This document shows, one piece after another, positions 25,654 through 33,860 of a DNA stretch of 64,000 bases. Each line of letters begins with the position of its first letter. The first letter of the stretch is position 1. Origin of the DNA: Niveispirillum sp943370215 (GTDB taxonomy: Bacteria; Pseudomonadota; Alphaproteobacteria; Azospirillales; Azospirillaceae); assembly GCA_943370215.1 (NCBI GenBank), contig CALRQC020000005.1, forward strand, positions 62,001 to 126,000. The letters are read 5' to 3'. The translations under genes and the position numbers were made by a program. The notes beneath the pieces are model-generated. The model saw only the letters and a program-made list of their open reading frames with translations, did not search any database and had not been told where the DNA came from.

Positions 25654-26032
25654 CCGCCGCGGACAGGCGGGCTTTACCCTGCTGGAGGCGATGCTGGCCC
25701 TGCTGCTGCTGGCCCTGGTGCTGGGCCCGGCCTACAGCCTGATGTCCGGCGGCGGGCGGGCAGCGCGGTCGGTGGAACGGCGCGCGCTGGCCCAAAGCAT
25801 TGCCGAGGCGCAGTTCGCCGCCCTGGGCGTGGAACAGCGCCTGACGCCCGGCGATTATCCGGGCCATAGTGGCGACTGGCGCTGGACCCTGCGCGTCACC
25901 CCCCGGCTGGACCCGCCCTTTGATGCCGCCGCCGCGCGCGGCATGGCCGCTTATCGGGTGGAAATCAGTGTGGCTGATGCGGCGGGGCCGGTGCTGTCGC
26001 TGGCCACCACCAAGCTGGTGGCGGCACCATGA
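25640..26032 (+). CDS. gspI: Type II secretion minor pseudopilin GspI
   Basis: A 130-residue pseudopilin with the cleavage motif RRGQAG/FTLLEAMLAL and a following hydrophobic helix, then the short GspI globular part (ALAQSIAEAQFAALGVEQ). GspI starts the tip complex with GspJ and GspK. The gene overlaps gspH by 14 bases and gspJ by 4 (ATGA), so the pseudopilins are translated in tight coupling. Start is either of two adjacent ATGs (25640 or 25643). Confidence 0.9.
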   Translation: MMRADRRGQAGFTLLEAMLALLLLALVLGPAYSLMSGGGRAARSVERRALAQSIAEAQFAALGVEQRLTPGDYPGHSGDWRWTLRVTPRLDPPFDAAAARGMAAYRVEISVADAAGPVLSLATTKLVAAP

Positions 26033-26655
26033 GGCAGCCGTTGCGCAAGAAGCAGGCGGGTTTCACCCTGCTGGAAGCCATGGTGGCCCTGATCGTGCTG
26101 GGGCTGGTGCTGGCGGTGGCCGCCACAGCACTGGGCACCATGGGCCGGGCACGCGGCCGGGTGATGGCGCAGGCCGACCGGGCGGAGGATATTTTCCTGC
26201 TGCGCGATGTGCTGCGCCGGCAGATCAGCCGCGCCCTGCCACTGACCGAACTGGCCCCCGGCGGGGAACGGTACTGGCTGGTGGCCAGGGCTGAAAGGCT
26301 GGAATTCCCGCTGGTGGATGCGCCGCTGCCGGGCCGGGGCGGGCTGGCCTTTGCCGCCATCCTGGTTGAGGAAGGGCGGCTGCTTTATCGCCAGACCCGG
26401 CCCGGCCAGCCGCCTTATCAGACGGTGCTGGCGGAAGGCGATTACCGCTTCCGCCTCTCCTATCGCGGGGACGATCCGCGTCAGGGCTGGGTGTCGGATT
26501 GGGCCGATGCCACGCACTGGCCCCGGCTGGTGCGCCTGTCGGTGGAAGCGGGCGGGCGCGAATTGCCGGCCCTGGTGGTGCCGGTGCGGGCCGACACCGA
26601 CCGGGGCTGTGTGCTGACGCTGGGGGAGGGCTGGTGCCGTGACCGCCAGGGCTGA
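26029..26655 (+). CDS. gspJ: Type II secretion minor pseudopilin GspJ
   Basis: A 208-residue pseudopilin. RKKQAG/FTLLEAMVAL is the prepilin-peptidase site and signal helix; the globular part contains DVLRRQISRALPLTEL and ends with a WADATHWPRLVRLSVE segment typical of GspJ, where the tip pseudopilin surface is formed. It overlaps gspI by 4 bases and gspK by 17. Confidence 0.9.
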   Translation: MRQPLRKKQAGFTLLEAMVALIVLGLVLAVAATALGTMGRARGRVMAQADRAEDIFLLRDVLRRQISRALPLTELAPGGERYWLVARAERLEFPLVDAPLPGRGGLAFAAILVEEGRLLYRQTRPGQPPYQTVLAEGDYRFRLSYRGDDPRQGWVSDWADATHWPRLVRLSVEAGGRELPALVVPVRADTDRGCVLTLGEGWCRDRQG

Positions 26656-27448
26656 AAACCGTTCCCGTCAGCGTGGCATTGCCCTGCCGATGGCGCTGTG
26701 GGTGGCGATGGGGCTGGCCCTGCTGGCCGCCGGCATCGCCACCACGGCAGAACGCGCCATCAACCGGCAGATCGGTGCCGACCAGATCGCCGTCGCCCGC
26801 GCGCTGCTGGAAACCGGCCTCAGCCAGGGCGTGATACTGGCCGTGCATCCCGACCCCGCCCGCCGCCTGCCCGCCAATGGCACCCCGCTGACCGTGGCAG
26901 AACCGGAAGGCACGCTGACCCTGCGTTTGTGGGACGAGGCGGGGCGGCTGGATTTGAACCGTACCCCATCGGCGCGCCTCCTGGCGGTGGCCGGGGCCCT
27001 GCTGCCGGCGGCTGACCTGTCGGCGCTGACCCAGGCGCTGCAGCGCCGCCGCCAGACCGGTGAACCCTGGCATAGTGTGCTGGAACTGGGGGCGGCCCTG
27101 TCACCTGATGGCTTCGCCCGGATTTACCCCTGTCTGACCGTGCATGGCCCGGCCATGGCCGATGGCAAGCCTCGCCTGTCCGCCATGGCGCCGGACCTGC
27201 GCACCCGCTGGCCGGGGCTGGCGGGGCTGCGGGATACCGACGCGGCGTCCCTGGCCGCCCTGGGGCTGATGCAAGGTGGACCGCCCAGCAACCTGTTCAC
27301 CCTGCGCGTGGCCGCCCGTACCCCGGATGGCGCGCTGGCCACGGCGGAAGCCGTGGTCTGGATCACCATTCAGGGCACCCAGGCTTTCCGCATTCTGGAA
27401 TGGCGCGAGCCGGCACCGGAGATCCGTTTGATGGAAGAAGCATCATGA
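26639..27448 (+). CDS. gspK: Type II secretion tip pseudopilin GspK
   Basis: A 269-residue protein from GTG 26639. The peptidase site is RQRG/IALPMALWVAMGLALL. GspK differs from other pseudopilins in lacking Glu at +5, and here that position is Met, which fits. The helical GspK domain (LNRTPSARLLAVAGALL, then a saposin-like helix-hairpin region) caps the pseudopilus tip. At 269 residues it is shorter than the usual 300-330. It is coupled to gspL by an ATGA overlap. Confidence 0.88.
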   Translation: MTARAENRSRQRGIALPMALWVAMGLALLAAGIATTAERAINRQIGADQIAVARALLETGLSQGVILAVHPDPARRLPANGTPLTVAEPEGTLTLRLWDEAGRLDLNRTPSARLLAVAGALLPAADLSALTQALQRRRQTGEPWHSVLELGAALSPDGFARIYPCLTVHGPAMADGKPRLSAMAPDLRTRWPGLAGLRDTDAASLAALGLMQGGPPSNLFTLRVAARTPDGALATAEAVVWITIQGTQAFRILEWREPAPEIRLMEEAS

Positions 27449-28392
27449 ACAGCGCGGGCGACATGCTGCGGCGGCTGGCCGGCTGGTGGTGGCAGCGCAC
27501 CAAAGACGCCCTGCCGGGCTGGCTGGTGGCCGATGGGCCGGAACCGGCCCGCTGGCAGTGGGATGGCAGCACGCTGACCCCGCCCGCCGAGGGCACCGCC
27601 CGGCACAAGCGGCCCTGGCGGCTGGTGTTGGGCGATGTGCGCCCGCTGGTGCTGGAACGCGAATTGCCGGCAGGGGCGGCAGCCCATCTGCGCCGGGTGG
27701 TGGGGATGCAGTTGGGCCATTGGACGCCGCTATCCGCCGATGCCGCCCTTTATGATGCGCAGGTGGCGGGGCCGGCGGCGGATGCCGGCCAGTTGCGGGT
27801 GCGGGTCTCCCTGCTGGCCCGCAACCGGCTGGCCCCGGCGCTGGCGGCGGCAGCGGCCCAGGGCCTGGCACCACCCGACGGCGTGTTGCTGGCCGATGGC
27901 AGCCTTCTGCCCTTTGGCGAGCCGAAGCGCGCGCGGGTGCCGCCGCGCCTGCTGCTGCTGGCTTTGTTGCTGCTGGCCCCGCCCTTGTCGCTGGCCGTGC
28001 TGCAGGAAGGCCGCCTGTCGCAGTTGCGCACCGAATTGGCGGCCGGCGAGATGGAGGCGGCACAGGCCCGCAGCCTGGGCATCCGGCTGGCCCGGCTGCG
28101 GGCCGACACGCTGGCCGCCGTCAGCGCCCGCCGGGCGGCCCCCAGCATGGTGCTGCTGCTGGACCGGTTGAGCCGGCTGCTGCCCGACAACAGCTATCTG
28201 ACGGAGCTGCGCCTGGAAGGCGGGCGGGTGCATCTGCTGGGCTATAGCGGTGATGGCACCGCCCTGCCGGCCCTGCTGGCCGCCGCCCCCGGCCTGCAGG
28301 ATGTGCGGTTTGAGGCGGCCTTGCTGCGGGCCGATGCCGGGCGCGACCGTTTCCACCTTTCCTTGATGGTGAGCGCCGATGAACCCGCTTGA
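27445..28392 (+). CDS. gspL: Type II secretion protein GspL
   Basis: A 315-residue bitopic membrane protein from ATG 27445, the start coupled to gspK. A cytoplasmic actin-like domain (about residues 1-165, reduced compared with Vibrio EpsL) is followed by one membrane helix (RLLLLALLLLAPPLSLAVL) and a periplasmic ferredoxin-like domain with VLLLDRLSRLLPDNSYLTEL, which is the PilN-like form of this domain. GspL anchors the GspE ATPase to the inner membrane and pairs with GspM. Confidence 0.85.
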   Translation: MNSAGDMLRRLAGWWWQRTKDALPGWLVADGPEPARWQWDGSTLTPPAEGTARHKRPWRLVLGDVRPLVLERELPAGAAAHLRRVVGMQLGHWTPLSADAALYDAQVAGPAADAGQLRVRVSLLARNRLAPALAAAAAQGLAPPDGVLLADGSLLPFGEPKRARVPPRLLLLALLLLAPPLSLAVLQEGRLSQLRTELAAGEMEAAQARSLGIRLARLRADTLAAVSARRAAPSMVLLLDRLSRLLPDNSYLTELRLEGGRVHLLGYSGDGTALPALLAAAPGLQDVRFEAALLRADAGRDRFHLSLMVSADEPA

Positions 28393-28969
28393 ACGGATGC
28401 TGGCCGATCCGGTCACCGCCCGCCGGCTCTATCTGGGTATCAGCGCCGGGCTGGGGCTGCTGTTCCTGCTGCTGCTGGTCTGGCCGCTGACCGACCTGCT
28501 GCTGGAACAGCGGGCCGCCATCCAGGCGGCTGAGCTGCAGCGCCAGGCCCAAGGCACCCTGGCGGGGCGGGTGGAAAGGCTGCTGGCCGAACAGGCGGCG
28601 CTGGCCACCCTGGATGGCTTGCCGGCGGATTACCTGCCCGGTGACAGCCCCGATCTGGCCGCCGCCAACCTTCAGGCCCTGCTGGGCCAGCGGCTGGCCG
28701 CTGTGGGCGGGCGGCTGATCGGCACCGGGCTGGTGGAACCGGCCGACCTGCCGGAAGGCGCCGGCGGCGATCAGCGTATCACCGCCCGGCTGGATGCCGC
28801 CCTCAGCCATGCCCAGTTGCGCGACCTGCTGCTGGGGCTGGAAGGCGGGCAGCCACGGTTGATTGTGGTGGGGATGCGGCTGGCGGCGGGTGGGGAGGCC
28901 GGGGCGCCCCTGTCGCTCACGCTCACCGTCAGCGGTCTGCGCCAGCCGGTGCCGGGGGGGGCGGAATGA
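28379..28969 (+). CDS. gspM: Type II secretion protein GspM
   Basis: A 196-residue protein: short cytoplasmic N-terminus, one membrane helix (about residues 20-42, GISAGLGLLFLLLLVWPLTD), a coiled-coil-like stretch (AAIQAAELQRQAQGTLAGRV) and a periplasmic ferredoxin-like domain. It is of the GspM type found with PilN-like GspL proteins. It partners GspL in the inner-membrane platform. It overlaps gspL by 14 bases and the next gene by 4. Confidence 0.82.
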   Translation: MNPLERMLADPVTARRLYLGISAGLGLLFLLLLVWPLTDLLLEQRAAIQAAELQRQAQGTLAGRVERLLAEQAALATLDGLPADYLPGDSPDLAAANLQALLGQRLAAVGGRLIGTGLVEPADLPEGAGGDQRITARLDAALSHAQLRDLLLGLEGGQPRLIVVGMRLAAGGEAGAPLSLTLTVSGLRQPVPGGAE

Positions 28970-29373
28970 TGAAACGGGTTTTGCTTCTGGGGTTGCTGCT
29001 GCTGCCCGCCCCGCTGCCGGCGCTGGCCGCTGATCCGCTGGCGGATGCGGAATATCACCTGCCGCCGCCGGCCAGCCTGTCGGCCCTGGTGGAACGGCCC
29101 CTGTTCACGCCGTCGCGCCGGGGGGAGGCGACGGCCGCCCCCGCCAGCCCGGCCCCATCGGGGGAGCTGCGGCTGGTCGGCGCGGTGGTGGGCCGCAAAG
29201 GCGGTGGCCGTGCCCTGCTGCTGCGGGATGGCGTGGCCCGGCCCTGGCTGCCGGGGCAGGAACAGGCCGGCTGGCGCCTGCTGGCGGTGGAGCCGGGGGG
29301 CGTGCGGCTGGCCGGGGCCGAAGGTGCTGAAATCCGGCTGCCCGTGGGCGCTGTGCTGCCACATTCACCGTAA
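28966..29373 (+). CDS. GspC/GspN-like periplasmic type II secretion protein
   Basis: A 135-residue exported protein. The signal peptide ends near residue 22 (LPALAAD). The mature part is one small beta-domain resembling the homology region of GspC: ELRLVGAVVGRKGGGRALLL, then GQEQAGWRLLAVEPGGVRL. GspC normally has an inner-membrane helix, this HR domain and a PDZ or coiled-coil domain, and links the platform to the secretin. Here only the HR-like part remains, with no anchor and no PDZ. No other gspC gene is present, so it probably takes that role. Annotators may also label it GspN or PilP-like. Confidence 0.65.
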   Translation: MMKRVLLLGLLLLPAPLPALAADPLADAEYHLPPPASLSALVERPLFTPSRRGEATAAPASPAPSGELRLVGAVVGRKGGGRALLLRDGVARPWLPGQEQAGWRLLAVEPGGVRLAGAEGAEIRLPVGAVLPHSP

Positions 29374-29389
29374 GTAAGGAAACCTGATC

Positions 29390-29854
29390 ATGACCATGCG
29401 CACGCTGCCCACAGCGCTTCGCCCCCTTCGCCGCCGGCAAGCCGGCTTCACCTTGCTGGAAATGCTGGTGGTGCTGGTGATTATCGGCCTGCTGCTGGGG
29501 CTGGTGGGTTTGCGGCTTTTATCCAATGTCGATCGCGGCAAGGTGACGGCGGCCACGGCCCAGGCCCGGGTGCTGAAAACCGCACTCGACACGCTGCATC
29601 TGGATCTGGGCCGTTTCCCGACCAAGACGGAGGGGCTGGCCCTGCTGGTCAGCCCGCCGCGTGATGCGGCGGTGGCGCGGCGCTGGATGGGCCCCTATCT
29701 GGAAGGGGCGGTACCCAACGACCCCTGGGACCGCCCCTATCTTTATGAGGTGGATGCGGGCGGGCGCGTCGCCCGCGTCATCAGCCTCGGTGCCGATGGC
29801 AAGCCGGGCGGCAGCGGGGCGGACGCGGATATCGCCATCCCGCCCGCCCCATGA
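29390..29854 (+). CDS. gspG: Type II secretion major pseudopilin GspG
   Basis: A 154-residue major pseudopilin that forms the shaft of the pseudopilus. Leader and cleavage site RRRQAG/FTLLEMLVVL with Glu+5, then the long N-terminal helix, the family marker LDLGRFPTKTEGLALLV and the C-terminal region NDPWDRPYLYEV, with Asp residues (SLGADGKPGGSG) expected to bind calcium. It is coupled by a 4-base overlap to the prepilin peptidase. Its place near the end of the operon, instead of between gspF and gspH, is unusual. Confidence 0.94.
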   Translation: MTMRTLPTALRPLRRRQAGFTLLEMLVVLVIIGLLLGLVGLRLLSNVDRGKVTAATAQARVLKTALDTLHLDLGRFPTKTEGLALLVSPPRDAAVARRWMGPYLEGAVPNDPWDRPYLYEVDAGGRVARVISLGADGKPGGSGADADIAIPPAP

Positions 29855-30603
29855 CCGGGCTGGAGATCGTCCTTTTCACCCTGCTGGGGGCCTGTTTCGG
29901 CAGCTTCATCGCCGCCATGGCCTGGCGGCTGCCGCGTGGGGTGACGGTGTGGGGGCGTTCGGCCTGTCCTGCCTGCGGCCATGTGCTGGGCGTGGCGGAC
30001 CTGCTGCCCCTGCTCTCCTTCCTGTTGTCACGCGGGTGTTGCCGGCATTGCGGCGGCCGGGTGGCCGCCCTTTACCCGCTGGTGGAGGCGGCAACGGCGC
30101 TGCTCTGGCTGGGCTGCGCGCTCTGGTTTGTTGATCCGGTGGAGGCGTTGTTGCTGGCATGGCTGGGCACGGCGCTGCTGTTTTTGGCCCTGGTGGATGC
30201 GCAATGGCACTATCTGCCCGATGCGGGTGTGGCGTTGGCGGGTCTGGCTGGGCTGCTCTGGCTCGGCTGGCAGGATGGGGCGGCGCTGTGGGCCGACCAT
30301 CTAACGGCGGCCGGGCTTTATGGCGGGCTGGCTTTGGCCCTGCGTTGGCTGGTCAGCCGCTGGAAGGGGCGGGAGGCGTTGGGGCTGGGCGATGTAAAGC
30401 TGATGGCGGTGGCCGGGCTCTGGCTGGGGCTGGCCGGGCTGCCGCCCTTCCTGATCCTTTCTGGGGGGGCCGGCATCGCGCACCTGCTGGCGGCCCGCCG
30501 CTGGGGTGGGGCCGAGGGGGAGGAGGCTGGCGATATCATCGCCTTCGGCCCCGCCCTCTGTCTGGCCCTGTTCATTCTGGTGCTGGCGGGGCCGTTGCTG
30601 TGA
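29851..30603 (+). CDS. gspO: Prepilin peptidase (GspO/PilD)
   Basis: A 250-residue polytopic aspartyl protease that cleaves and N-methylates prepilins. The N-terminal methyltransferase part has GSFIAAMAWRLPRG and the zinc-type cysteine pairs CPACGH and CRHCGG. The catalytic aspartates are in LALVDAQWHYLPD and GLGDVKLM, the latter matching the GxGD motif. About eight membrane segments are expected. It processes the G, H, I, J and K pseudopilins encoded just upstream. Its stop abuts the stop of the convergent methyltransferase gene with no space for a terminator. Confidence 0.93.
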   Translation: MTGLEIVLFTLLGACFGSFIAAMAWRLPRGVTVWGRSACPACGHVLGVADLLPLLSFLLSRGCCRHCGGRVAALYPLVEAATALLWLGCALWFVDPVEALLLAWLGTALLFLALVDAQWHYLPDAGVALAGLAGLLWLGWQDGAALWADHLTAAGLYGGLALALRWLVSRWKGREALGLGDVKLMAVAGLWLGLAGLPPFLILSGGAGIAHLLAARRWGGAEGEEAGDIIAFGPALCLALFILVLAGPLL

Positions 30604-31245
30604 TCAGCGGGCCGGCCGGAACTCCACCATCATCTGGCTGCGCGGGTGGTTCCAGTCGCCGTGATAGGTCATCACCCAGCCTGTGCGATCCGCCACCGCC
30701 GCAAGATCGGCTTGGCTATGGCGGAAATGGGCATGGGAATGGGAGGTGGCGGGATTGGCGTGGGCGGCTTCGGCTTCAAAGAAGGTGGCGAAGAAACGCA
30801 CATCGCCGCTGATCCAGGCCCGCAGGCTTTTCAGAGATTGCTCAATATCGGCCAGGGTCAGGTGGGTATAGAGCGACTGGGCGATGATGTAATCCGGCTG
30901 CCTGGAAAAACGGTCAAACTCAAACCGGTCGGAAACGACGAATTCCGGCCGCTTGCGCAGATATTTCTCCGTGCCGATTTCCTCTGCCACGCCCAGGATG
31001 ATCAGTGCGATTTCCTTGTCCAGGCCCAGATAATGGCCCTCATCCAGATAATCGATCAACAACCGCCCGGCCCGCAGGGAACCGCAGGCGAAATCCAGCA
31101 GCACATGATGGGGCTGTAACCCCGCCGCCACCAGATAATCCAGTTGCTTCTGGCCAATCAGATCCCAATAAGGGCCATCGCCGCCGACATAGGCGCGGTG
31201 TCCGATGGTGCTGATCCCCTTCAGCCCTTCTTCACGGATGGTCAT
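30604..31245 (-). CDS. Class I SAM-dependent methyltransferase
   Basis: A 213-residue protein with a Rossmann-type methyltransferase fold. Motif I is VLLDFACGSLRAGRLLIDYL, a D-x-A-C-G variant of the usual D-x-G-x-G glycine loop, followed by GHYLGLDKE with the acidic residue that binds the ribose of SAM. DYIIAQSLYTHLTLADIE corresponds to the motif IV region. The substrate cannot be inferred. It stands alone, converging on gspO, and is divergent from nothing close by (75 bases to the DUF3325 gene, same strand). Confidence 0.8.
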   Translation of the reverse strand: MTIREEGLKGISTIGHRAYVGGDGPYWDLIGQKQLDYLVAAGLQPHHVLLDFACGSLRAGRLLIDYLDEGHYLGLDKEIALIILGVAEEIGTEKYLRKRPEFVVSDRFEFDRFSRQPDYIIAQSLYTHLTLADIEQSLKSLRAWISGDVRFFATFFEAEAAHANPATSHSHAHFRHSQADLAAVADRTGWVMTYHGDWNHPRSQMMVEFRPAR

Positions 31246-31319
31246 CCCGTTTCCTTCCCCTTATCTGTCCGGATCGACCATACACACCGGGACCGGTGGC
31301 GACAACGCGGCAGGCCGCC

Positions 31320-31598
31320 TTACCGCCGGCGTGACGGCTTGCCATAGGTGCGGGCCAGGATCAGCGGGGCGGCGGCAAAACTCAATACCCCGCACCAGCC
31401 CACGGTGCCCACCGCCGGGCCCCAGCTTGCCGCCGCCGCCATCCAGGACAGGCTCAGCAGCGCAAAGCCCAGCCCGCGCCAGAGAATTTGGCGGGGGCGT
31501 TCAATCTCCCGCCCCAGCAGCCAGGCGTGATGTTCTTCCATGGCCAGTGCCAGCAGGGTAAAGCCGGCCAGGGCCAGCAGCCAGGATAACAGACTCAT
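31320..31598 (-). CDS. DUF3325 small membrane protein
   Basis: A 92-residue protein with two or three membrane segments (LLSWLLALAGFTLLALAM, LGFALLSLSWMAAAASWG, CGVLSFAAAPLILA), matching DUF3325, a family found with PepSY-TM proteins in ferric-siderophore loci. It is the last gene of a three-gene leftward operon and overlaps the PepSY gene by 4 bases. Confidence 0.75.
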   Translation of the reverse strand: MSLLSWLLALAGFTLLALAMEEHHAWLLGREIERPRQILWRGLGFALLSLSWMAAAASWGPAVGTVGWCGVLSFAAAPLILARTYGKPSRRR

Positions 31599-33190
31599 TC
31601 CCCCGCCACGGCCAGCGCCGCCTCCCGGTTGGGCCGTGCCTTGCGGGCAACGACGCGCGGCTTGTGCCGCTGCACCTTGAAGGCGATGGCCGCCAGTGAC
31701 AGGCCAAGCGCCAGCAGCAGCAGGTCGGCTGCGATCCGGGTGCCGTCACCCGCCGCCAGATGCTGCCACAGCCCGGCCCCCCGCACCTGATCGAAAACGG
31801 GTAGCCCCAGCAGCAGCAGGGCCCCCAGCCCGAACTGTTCCACCCAGGCCCGTTTTGCCGGCCGCAGGCAGGCATGGATCAGGCAGAGGCCCCAAGTGAT
31901 GAACAGGGTCTGCACCTCGGCCGGCCAGCGTTCCGCCATGCCGAGCGGCAGCAGCCGGTTGGCCCAGAACATCGCCATCATGCCGGCCGGCAGCCCTGCC
32001 ACGGTGGCGATGTTCAACCGTTCCACCAGCCGGAAGCCGAAGGGCGGCTTGGCGGGATTGGGCAGCTTGTCCCGCCGCTTGGCTGTCCACATCACCAGCC
32101 CGGTGGCCACCATCACTGTCCCGGCCAGACCGGACAAGAAGTAAAACCAGCGCAACAAGGTCGGCGCGAAGCGGCCGGCGTGCAGCCCGATCATCACCTG
32201 CCGCGCCGTTTCCCCCGGACCGTCAATGATGGGGCTGTTCAGCGCCCGGCCACTGACCCCATCGAAAATGATGGTGGCGCTGTCCGCCGCGATATTGTGT
32301 GTCGGGTGGCGGGAGATGGCGACCCGGGCCGCGGCATCGCCCGGATTGCTGATCCGCACCGATCCGACGCGCCCATCGCCCCAGATCTGCCGTACCTGTT
32401 CCAGCATCGGACCGATCGGGGCCAAGGGGGCAGGGGTGGCGGCATAGCTGACCTCTGGCACCTTGGGCTGCATCTCGGCAAAGGCCGCGCGGGTATCGCT
32501 GAAATTGGCCAGCAACCCCCAGGGCATATAAAGCGTCATCAGGGTGATCAGCCCGGTATAGGTGATCATCAAATGGAAAGGCAGGGCCAGCACGGCGGTG
32601 GCATTATGGCCATCCAGCCAACTGCGCTGACCCTTGCCGGGCCGGAAGGTGAAGAAATCGCGGAAGATTTTCTTATGGGTGATGATGCCGGTGACAATCG
32701 CCACCAGCATGAACATGGAACAGAAGCCCACCAGCCAGCGTGCCCAGATTACCGGCATGTAATGCAGGTCGAAATGCACCCGGTAAAAGAAATCCCCACC
32801 CCGCGTTTCCCGCACTGTCAGGGGCTGGCCATCGCCGCCAATCCACAGGCTGTTGCCGGCGTCGGGCCAGCGGAACCGCCGGGCCGGGCCGTTGCGTTCC
32901 TGCCAGACGGCCTGCACGCCCGCCCCGCGTTCGGTGGGCAGGCTGATTGACCAGCTTGCCGCCCCCGGTGCGCGGGACGACAGGGCGGTGATGGCGCCCG
33001 CCACCATGCGGGTTTCATCGTCGGGCCCGCGCACCATGTCGGTGACGGAGAGTTCCGGTCGCATCCAGCGGCTGATTTCTTCCCGCCAATAGGCGGCGGT
33101 GCCGTTGATGAAAATCAGGAACAGCACCCAGCCGACCAGCAGGCCCGTCCAGGTATGCACGGATGATTGTGTCTGCCGGAACCCCTTCAT
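31595..33190 (-). CDS. PepSY-associated TM protein, probable siderophore iron reductase
   Basis: A 531-residue inner-membrane protein of the PepSY-TM family. The N-terminal helix SSVHTWTGLLVGWVLFLIF with a conserved His is the family opening, periplasmic PepSY-like domains lie at about residues 50-150 and 220-340, and further helices (WLVGFCSMFMLVAIVTGII, FYFLSGLAGTVMVATGLVMW) follow. The frame continues open upstream of ATG 33190, but that extension lies over the DUF3649 gene and is not coding. Relatives reduce ferric siderophores in the periplasm or inner membrane, using haem held by helix histidines. The start overlaps the DUF3649 stop by 4 bases. Confidence 0.86.
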   Translation of the reverse strand: MKGFRQTQSSVHTWTGLLVGWVLFLIFINGTAAYWREEISRWMRPELSVTDMVRGPDDETRMVAGAITALSSRAPGAASWSISLPTERGAGVQAVWQERNGPARRFRWPDAGNSLWIGGDGQPLTVRETRGGDFFYRVHFDLHYMPVIWARWLVGFCSMFMLVAIVTGIITHKKIFRDFFTFRPGKGQRSWLDGHNATAVLALPFHLMITYTGLITLMTLYMPWGLLANFSDTRAAFAEMQPKVPEVSYAATPAPLAPIGPMLEQVRQIWGDGRVGSVRISNPGDAAARVAISRHPTHNIAADSATIIFDGVSGRALNSPIIDGPGETARQVMIGLHAGRFAPTLLRWFYFLSGLAGTVMVATGLVMWTAKRRDKLPNPAKPPFGFRLVERLNIATVAGLPAGMMAMFWANRLLPLGMAERWPAEVQTLFITWGLCLIHACLRPAKRAWVEQFGLGALLLLGLPVFDQVRGAGLWQHLAAGDGTRIAADLLLLALGLSLAAIAFKVQRHKPRVVARKARPNREAALAVAGE

Positions 33191-33525
33191 CCCAGGATCC
33201 CCGCACGGATATCGGCCGGTGCCAGCAGCCAGAACAACCCGCCCGTGCCGACCATCAGCCCCAGCACCCAGCCCGTTACCGCCAGCGCCCGGCGTGCGGC
33301 GAAGATCCACACCACGATGCCGGTGGCGATGGCAAAGGATGCCATGCTGGCCACAATGCTGGCATCCAGTGCCGTTCCCGGCAGCAGCCGAGCCAGCAGT
33401 GCCGTGCTGGTGCTGGTCAGCCCATAGGTGCCGAACAGGGCCAGGGTGATGCGCAGGGGCATGTCCCAGCCGGGGCGGCCGGGTGCCCGGCTGGCTGGAA
33501 GGGGCAGAGGGGAGGCGGTAGCCAT
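33187..33525 (-). CDS. DUF3649 small membrane protein
   Basis: A 112-residue protein with three hydrophobic helices (ITLALFGTYGLTSTSTALLA, MASFAIATGIVVWIFAA, VTGWVLGLMVGTGGLFWLL), matching DUF3649. These proteins accompany PepSY-TM reductases in iron-uptake operons. It is first in the operon and lies just downstream of a Fur-like box. Exact activity is unknown. Confidence 0.75.
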   Translation of the reverse strand: MATASPLPLPASRAPGRPGWDMPLRITLALFGTYGLTSTSTALLARLLPGTALDASIVASMASFAIATGIVVWIFAARRALAVTGWVLGLMVGTGGLFWLLAPADIRAGILG

Positions 33526-33860
33526 GGGCTGGAACCAGGGTCAGGAACGAAAGTGACAATCATTCGCATTTCTAAGTGATATGAGAGGAAAGTCAATCTG
33601 AAAGGCACTGCGCGATGGCGCCACGCGCCTGCCGCCCTTCCTGTACCGGGGCCGAGGGATGGGGATGGGTGAAAGGTAATCAGGACACCCTATCCAGACA
33701 TTATTTCCCGTGCAGGCCAACCGGCACAGCAGCCCTGATCTCCGCGAACTACATGACAATGCGGGAGGTTTCTCATCCGCTGTGGTTGAGGTGATGACAC
33801 TTTTAGGCTAGCCTTCTACCACTTTTTCGGGGGGTGCGGTAATTGGGGAATAAATCAAGA
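33526..33860. promoter_or_regulatory. Divergent intergenic region, iron operon / ompA-type gene
   Basis: A 335-base gap without a supported gene. At 33553-33571 lies GTGACAATCATTCGCATTT, which on the minus strand (AAATGCGAATGATTGTCAC) resembles the Fur box GATAATGATAATCATTATC and is 28 bases before the DUF3649 start, where it would repress the iron operon when iron is plentiful. The right part must hold the promoter for the OmpA-type lipoprotein; no clear -35/-10 pair was found there. Confidence 0.6.

Noticed and set aside
33191..33559. Longer start for the PepSY protein
   Set aside because: The extension lies over the DUF3649 gene in another frame and has no hydrophobic or domain character; ATG 33190 gives the normal N-terminus.
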